Source: Methylobacillus methanolivorans (GTDB lineage Bacteria; Pseudomonadota; Gammaproteobacteria; Burkholderiales; Methylophilaceae). From it: a DNA stretch of 64,000 bases. Made by a program: the position numbers and the translations under genes. Below, piece after piece: positions 60,919 through 64,000 of this stretch (position 1 is the first letter of the stretch; the number at the start of each line of letters is the position of its first letter). The notes under the pieces are model-generated. The model searched no databases, was not told the origin of the DNA, and saw only the letters and a list, made by a program, of their open reading frames with translations. Where the stretch lies: positions 1,089,543 to 1,153,542 of the forward strand of contig NZ_JAJAVF010000002.1 of the NCBI RefSeq assembly GCF_020531845.1. The letters run 5' to 3'.

Positions 60919-62742
60919 CTACTTGATGATCGGCTTGCTATTGCCTTCAGTCACCCGCTTGAGGCGAGCCAGCAGATCGCTCCAGCCCACATTGTGGTTG
61001 TAGCCCATCACCGTAATCGCCGGAATGCCGCTGCCCTTGACGATCACATAGCCCTGCGGCGTATATTCCACGCCGCTCATCAGGCAGACATCATTCCGTA
61101 GCTGACAATTCCAGCCGATCTGCTTGTAATTGAACTCACTAAAAAACCGTAGCACGCTACGCTGTATTGCCGCAGCCGCCCCAGCGCCACCTAGAGCGGT
61201 AATGTTCTCCACCGCACGTTGTGAGATTTTTTTACGATAACTGCCTGGGCTGCTATAAAGCCGTGCATCAAAGCTCACCGGCTGCCAGTTTGATAATTCC
61301 AGGTTAGCCACATCGCCATCCAGCTTGCCCTCAATTGCACCAAACGAGAACGTGCGCGTGATGTCGCCCAGGTCCAGCTTGCGCATCTGCACATCGGCAT
61401 GCAGCCTGGAAGCCGCACCCAGCGGTGTTTGCATGCTGAGGTTGCTCACCGAGATATTGCCGTTGAACATCTGGAACAACAAATCGCCATTCGTCGTCAG
61501 ATTGCCCCGGCTATAAATCACCATGGGAATCGCCGCCGCCACCTTGCCTTCCATACGCGGCCAGCCCAACGCTCGGCTCAGCGCTGGCATGGAGATAGGC
61601 ACCAGGTTGGCGCGCAAATGCCAGTGCCACTCCCCTGCCGCCCGGGTAGCAGAGACATCCGTAAGGCTCAATGCGCCGTCAAGAATAGGTAGGTAAAGCT
61701 GCGACATGGTGAGGGAATAACGATTGAGGTCTGCCAGCACACTGGCCTCCCCCAGCGGAATCTTGAGAAAATGCCCGCCCGCATAGGCAAGCTGCGCCAC
61801 CTGCGCCTCGTCATAGGACCAGGGAATATGGCTATTGAGCTTATATAAGGCAAAGCGGCCATCCTGGTCCTCTAGGTCCACCTCATTGAGCGCCAGCAAG
61901 GCAGACACCGGCTCGCCATTGCGCAGCTCAAACTTGGCACTCGCCTGCCCACCAATCTCCAGCTTGTTCAACGCACTATCTGCCAACAACGGCTGCAATA
62001 ACAAATGATAAAGCGGTGCCAGCTCCAACTGCGTGGCATCGACAGATAAATCCTGCAACCCGCCCGCCTTCCAGCGTGCACTCAACGCCGCCTTGCCCAC
62101 CTTGGCCAGCGTAATCTCGGCAGCATCTACCTTGAGTTCATCCGCGGCATATTGCCCACGCGCCACCAGACGGTGCCCACCCTCGGCAAAATACCAAGGC
62201 TGCGAATACAATTCCCCACTGCGCCAATCCACCGCCGCCTGCCATTGCCAGCCATCAGCCTGCTGACGCAACTCCAGCGTTAAATCAGCATTCAACTTCT
62301 CCGCCGCCTGCGTCCCGGCCGCGTTACTGAACGAGGCATCGCGCAGCGTCAACATCACTTGATATTCCGGCTTGACAGCCTTGCTCTGCTTGAGCACCAA
62401 ACTAAATGGCAACTTCAAATTAGCCGCCTTTAACTCCCCACGCTCACAACGCCACTCATCCACCACCAGATGCAAAGCCTGATTACAAGCCAAGCCCAGC
62501 GCCTGCCAATCTGCATCCGCCTGCTGTTTCAAGTCCGCCTGCAACCGCACTCGCCCATCTAGGCCCAGCTCACCCTTGAGCTTGCGCAAACTGACCGAGG
62601 GCGCTTCAACTGTGTCGGCTTCTATGGTGATACTGCTGATGGCGTGTGCAGGAAAGGCCCAGGACAGCATGAACCACATCAGGCCTAGGCTGATCAAGGC
62701 AAAAGCTTGCCTAGCTTTGCTCAGTATATTTTGATCAATCAT
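60919..62742 (-). CDS. ydbH: YdbH-like AsmA-family intermembrane phospholipid transport protein
   Basis: The ATG at 62742 gives 607 residues with an N-terminal signal anchor (FALISLGLMWFMLSWAFPAHA). The rest is AsmA-like beta-rich sequence; the C-terminal portion (TTNGDLLFQMFNGNISVSNLSMQTP, then KIDLGDITRTF-like region and GVEYTPQGYVIVKGSGIPAITVMGYN) matches the YdbH family (dicarboxylate transport domain). E. coli YdbH is about 880 residues, so this copy is notably shorter. YdbH, TamB and YhdP are jointly needed for outer-membrane phospholipid supply in E. coli. Confidence 0.86.
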   Translation of the reverse strand: MIDQNILSKARQAFALISLGLMWFMLSWAFPAHAISSITIEADTVEAPSVSLRKLKGELGLDGRVRLQADLKQQADADWQALGLACNQALHLVVDEWRCERGELKAANLKLPFSLVLKQSKAVKPEYQVMLTLRDASFSNAAGTQAAEKLNADLTLELRQQADGWQWQAAVDWRSGELYSQPWYFAEGGHRLVARGQYAADELKVDAAEITLAKVGKAALSARWKAGGLQDLSVDATQLELAPLYHLLLQPLLADSALNKLEIGGQASAKFELRNGEPVSALLALNEVDLEDQDGRFALYKLNSHIPWSYDEAQVAQLAYAGGHFLKIPLGEASVLADLNRYSLTMSQLYLPILDGALSLTDVSATRAAGEWHWHLRANLVPISMPALSRALGWPRMEGKVAAAIPMVIYSRGNLTTNGDLLFQMFNGNISVSNLSMQTPLGAASRLHADVQMRKLDLGDITRTFSFGAIEGKLDGDVANLELSNWQPVSFDARLYSSPGSYRKKISQRAVENITALGGAGAAAAIQRSVLRFFSEFNYKQIGWNCQLRNDVCLMSGVEYTPQGYVIVKGSGIPAITVMGYNHNVGWSDLLARLKRVTEGNSKPIIK

Positions 62743-62920
62743 CGAAACAGAATATAACACCGCGCTTAATCGACATAGGCAGTCAGCCTAAATTGAACTT
62801 AACGCACTCTCTCGAGTAATCATGGAGGAGAAACTTACTCTTATTACCACTTCGATATAGTGGCCTTTTCCAAGCTGACACCCTTATGTCAAACTTTAAG
62901 CTTTTTCCTTGGAGTCACTT

Positions 62921-63229
62921 GTGATCACCGAAATCGCGCAGTTACAAGTTAGGCCAGAACTAACGGTTGAATTCGAGACTGCATTCAACACAGCACAAGC
63001 GATCATATCGTCCATGCCGGGGTATTTAGGGCATGCACTCCAGCGCTGCATTGAACAACCAAGCCACTACATGCTGTTGGTGCGCTGGGAGTCGGTTACA
63101 CACCACGAAGTGGGCTTTCGTCAATCAGAGCAATATCAAGAATGGCGCCAGCTATTGCATCACTTCTACGATCCCTTTCCGACTGTGCTGCATTACGAGC
63201 TGGCCAACGGGCCGGGCTTTCACGATTAG
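62921..63229 (+). CDS. Antibiotic biosynthesis monooxygenase (ABM) domain protein
   Basis: The GTG at 62921 follows TTGGAG at good spacing and gives 102 residues (ITEIAQLQVRPELTVEFETAF); the frame opens at a TTG four codons earlier. GYLGHALQRCIEQPSHYMLLVRWESVTHHEVGFRQSEQYQEW is typical of the single-domain ABM fold, a ferredoxin-like dimer. Substrate unknown. It stands between the divergent ydbH and the convergent cysM. Confidence 0.83.
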   Translation: MITEIAQLQVRPELTVEFETAFNTAQAIISSMPGYLGHALQRCIEQPSHYMLLVRWESVTHHEVGFRQSEQYQEWRQLLHHFYDPFPTVLHYELANGPGFHD

Positions 63230-63332
63230 TCTAGCGGGGCATTGCACACGGACACCCATGCCTACAGCCCTATTCTGTCTACGCTTTCAAAGCATCAAAA
63301 CGATTGATGATATAAAGAGCCAGCTCTTTATA

Positions 63333-64000
63333 TTACGCAGGAAACACCCCGGTCGACAGATACCGATCACCCCGATCGCACACAATCGTCACAATCACGG
63401 CATTCTCGACGCGCTTGGATAATTGCAATGCAGCGTACAGCGCACCACCGGAGGAGATGCCAGCAAAGATGCCCTCTTCTGTTGCCAGCTTGAGAGTAGT
63501 TTTCTCGGCATGTTGCTGACTAACGTAAATCAGTTCATCCACACGTTTGGCGTCGTAAATCGTGGGAAGGTATTCTTCTGGCCATTTGCGAATACCGGGA
63601 ATTTGCGCGCCTTCTTCTGGCTGCACGCCGACGATGCGGATATCAGGATTTTGTTCCTTGAGGTAACGCGAGGTGCCCATGATAGTGCCAGTGGTACCCA
63701 TGCTGGAGACGAAGTGGGTGACTTTGCCTTGGGTATCGCGCCAGATTTCTGGGCCGGTGCCTTCGTAATGCGCCAGGGGGTTATCGGGGTTGCCGAATTG
63801 GTCAAGCACGATGCCCTCGCCCTCTGCCTGTAGCTTGGTCGCCACATCGCGTGCCAGCTCCATGCCACCATCACGCGGGGTCAGCACCAGCTCGGCACCG
63901 TAGGCTTTCATGCTCTGGCGACGTTCAATGCTCTGGTTATCCGGCATCACCAGCACCATTTTGTAGCCGCGCATGGCGGCGACCATGGCGAGTGCAATGC
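63333..64000 (-). CDS. cysM: Cysteine synthase B, partial (N-terminus outside the window)
   Basis: The frame continues to the window edge; residues LAMVAAMRGYKMVLVMPDNQS are near the usual position 65-90. The visible part includes THFVSSMGTTGTIMGTSRYL (PLP phosphate-binding loop), GISSGGALYAAL and the short C-terminus VCDRGDRYLSTGVFPA typical of CysM rather than CysK. The PLP lysine lies beyond the edge. CysM makes cysteine from O-acetylserine and sulfide or thiosulfate, which links it to the sulfur genes at 21-26 kb only by pathway. Confidence 0.92.
   Translation of the reverse strand, partial: IALAMVAAMRGYKMVLVMPDNQSIERRQSMKAYGAELVLTPRDGGMELARDVATKLQAEGEGIVLDQFGNPDNPLAHYEGTGPEIWRDTQGKVTHFVSSMGTTGTIMGTSRYLKEQNPDIRIVGVQPEEGAQIPGIRKWPEEYLPTIYDAKRVDELIYVSQQHAEKTTLKLATEEGIFAGISSGGALYAALQLSKRVENAVIVTIVCDRGDRYLSTGVFPA

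Overview
The window looks like chromosomal DNA of a betaproteobacterium, most likely a methylotroph of the Methylophilaceae (Methylobacillus-like). That placement is an inference from the gene set (AcnB-type aconitase, three PEP-CTERM proteins, a uvrC-pgsA-tRNA cluster, surE-pcm-nlpD) and from moderate G+C; no single marker gene fixes it. No CRISPR array, insertion sequence, integrase or rRNA operon is visible.

Layout. 1-4.9 kb: 5' part of selO, a luciferase-like monooxygenase, a PEP-CTERM protein, a Crp/Fnr-type regulator and a LysR regulator with a cysteine-rich tail. 5.1-12.0 kb: a clearly GC-richer block with a truncated alpha/beta hydrolase and a complete MexEF-OprN-like RND pump; a decayed 3' end of a tRNA-Ser-like gene lies about 600 bases past it. 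12.2-20.9 kb: BON protein, GGDEF-EAL protein, tRNA-Gly/Cys/Gly, pgsA, uvrC, a tautomerase, a CDF metal exporter, rlmJ and yqhA. 20.9-26.7 kb: a sulfide/persulfide oxidation operon (persulfide dioxygenase, DUF442-SQR fusion, DUF2892, two YeeE/YedE proteins, TauE) read away from a FisR-like sigma-54 activator; the spacer holds a good -24/-12 promoter and a perfect 11-base-arm palindrome. 27-41 kb: acnB, purB, tamAB, a C39-like peptidase, wrbA, surE-pcm-nlpD. 41-52.5 kb: a second and third PEP-CTERM gene, thioredoxin, a reductase cluster (nitroreductase, old yellow enzyme, YceI, flavodoxin, pirin) near a YhaJ-like LysR, cysZ, tadA, rhomboid and Bax-inhibitor-1 proteins. 52.5-62.7 kb: a long, tightly packed minus-strand series with nagZ, yhhQ, two peptide-ABC permeases, a signal-less YkuD enzyme, a peptide-binding lipoprotein, rlmD, an exonuclease, and ydbH-ynbE-ydbL. 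The window ends in cysM.

Three points stand out. First, all three PEP-CTERM genes have a related palindrome upstream (consensus ATTAGYCC-N4-GGRCTAAT); one copy is shared with the Crp/Fnr-type gene, suggesting a small regulon. Second, the binding protein, cytoplasmic YkuD enzyme, two permeases and NagZ form one compressed operon that reads like a muropeptide import and recycling unit lacking its ATPase. Third, the sulfide operon has an unusual DUF442-SQR fusion and a control region that can be read base by base. Two AsmA-like envelope lipid-transfer systems (TamAB and YdbH-YnbE-YdbL) also occur here.
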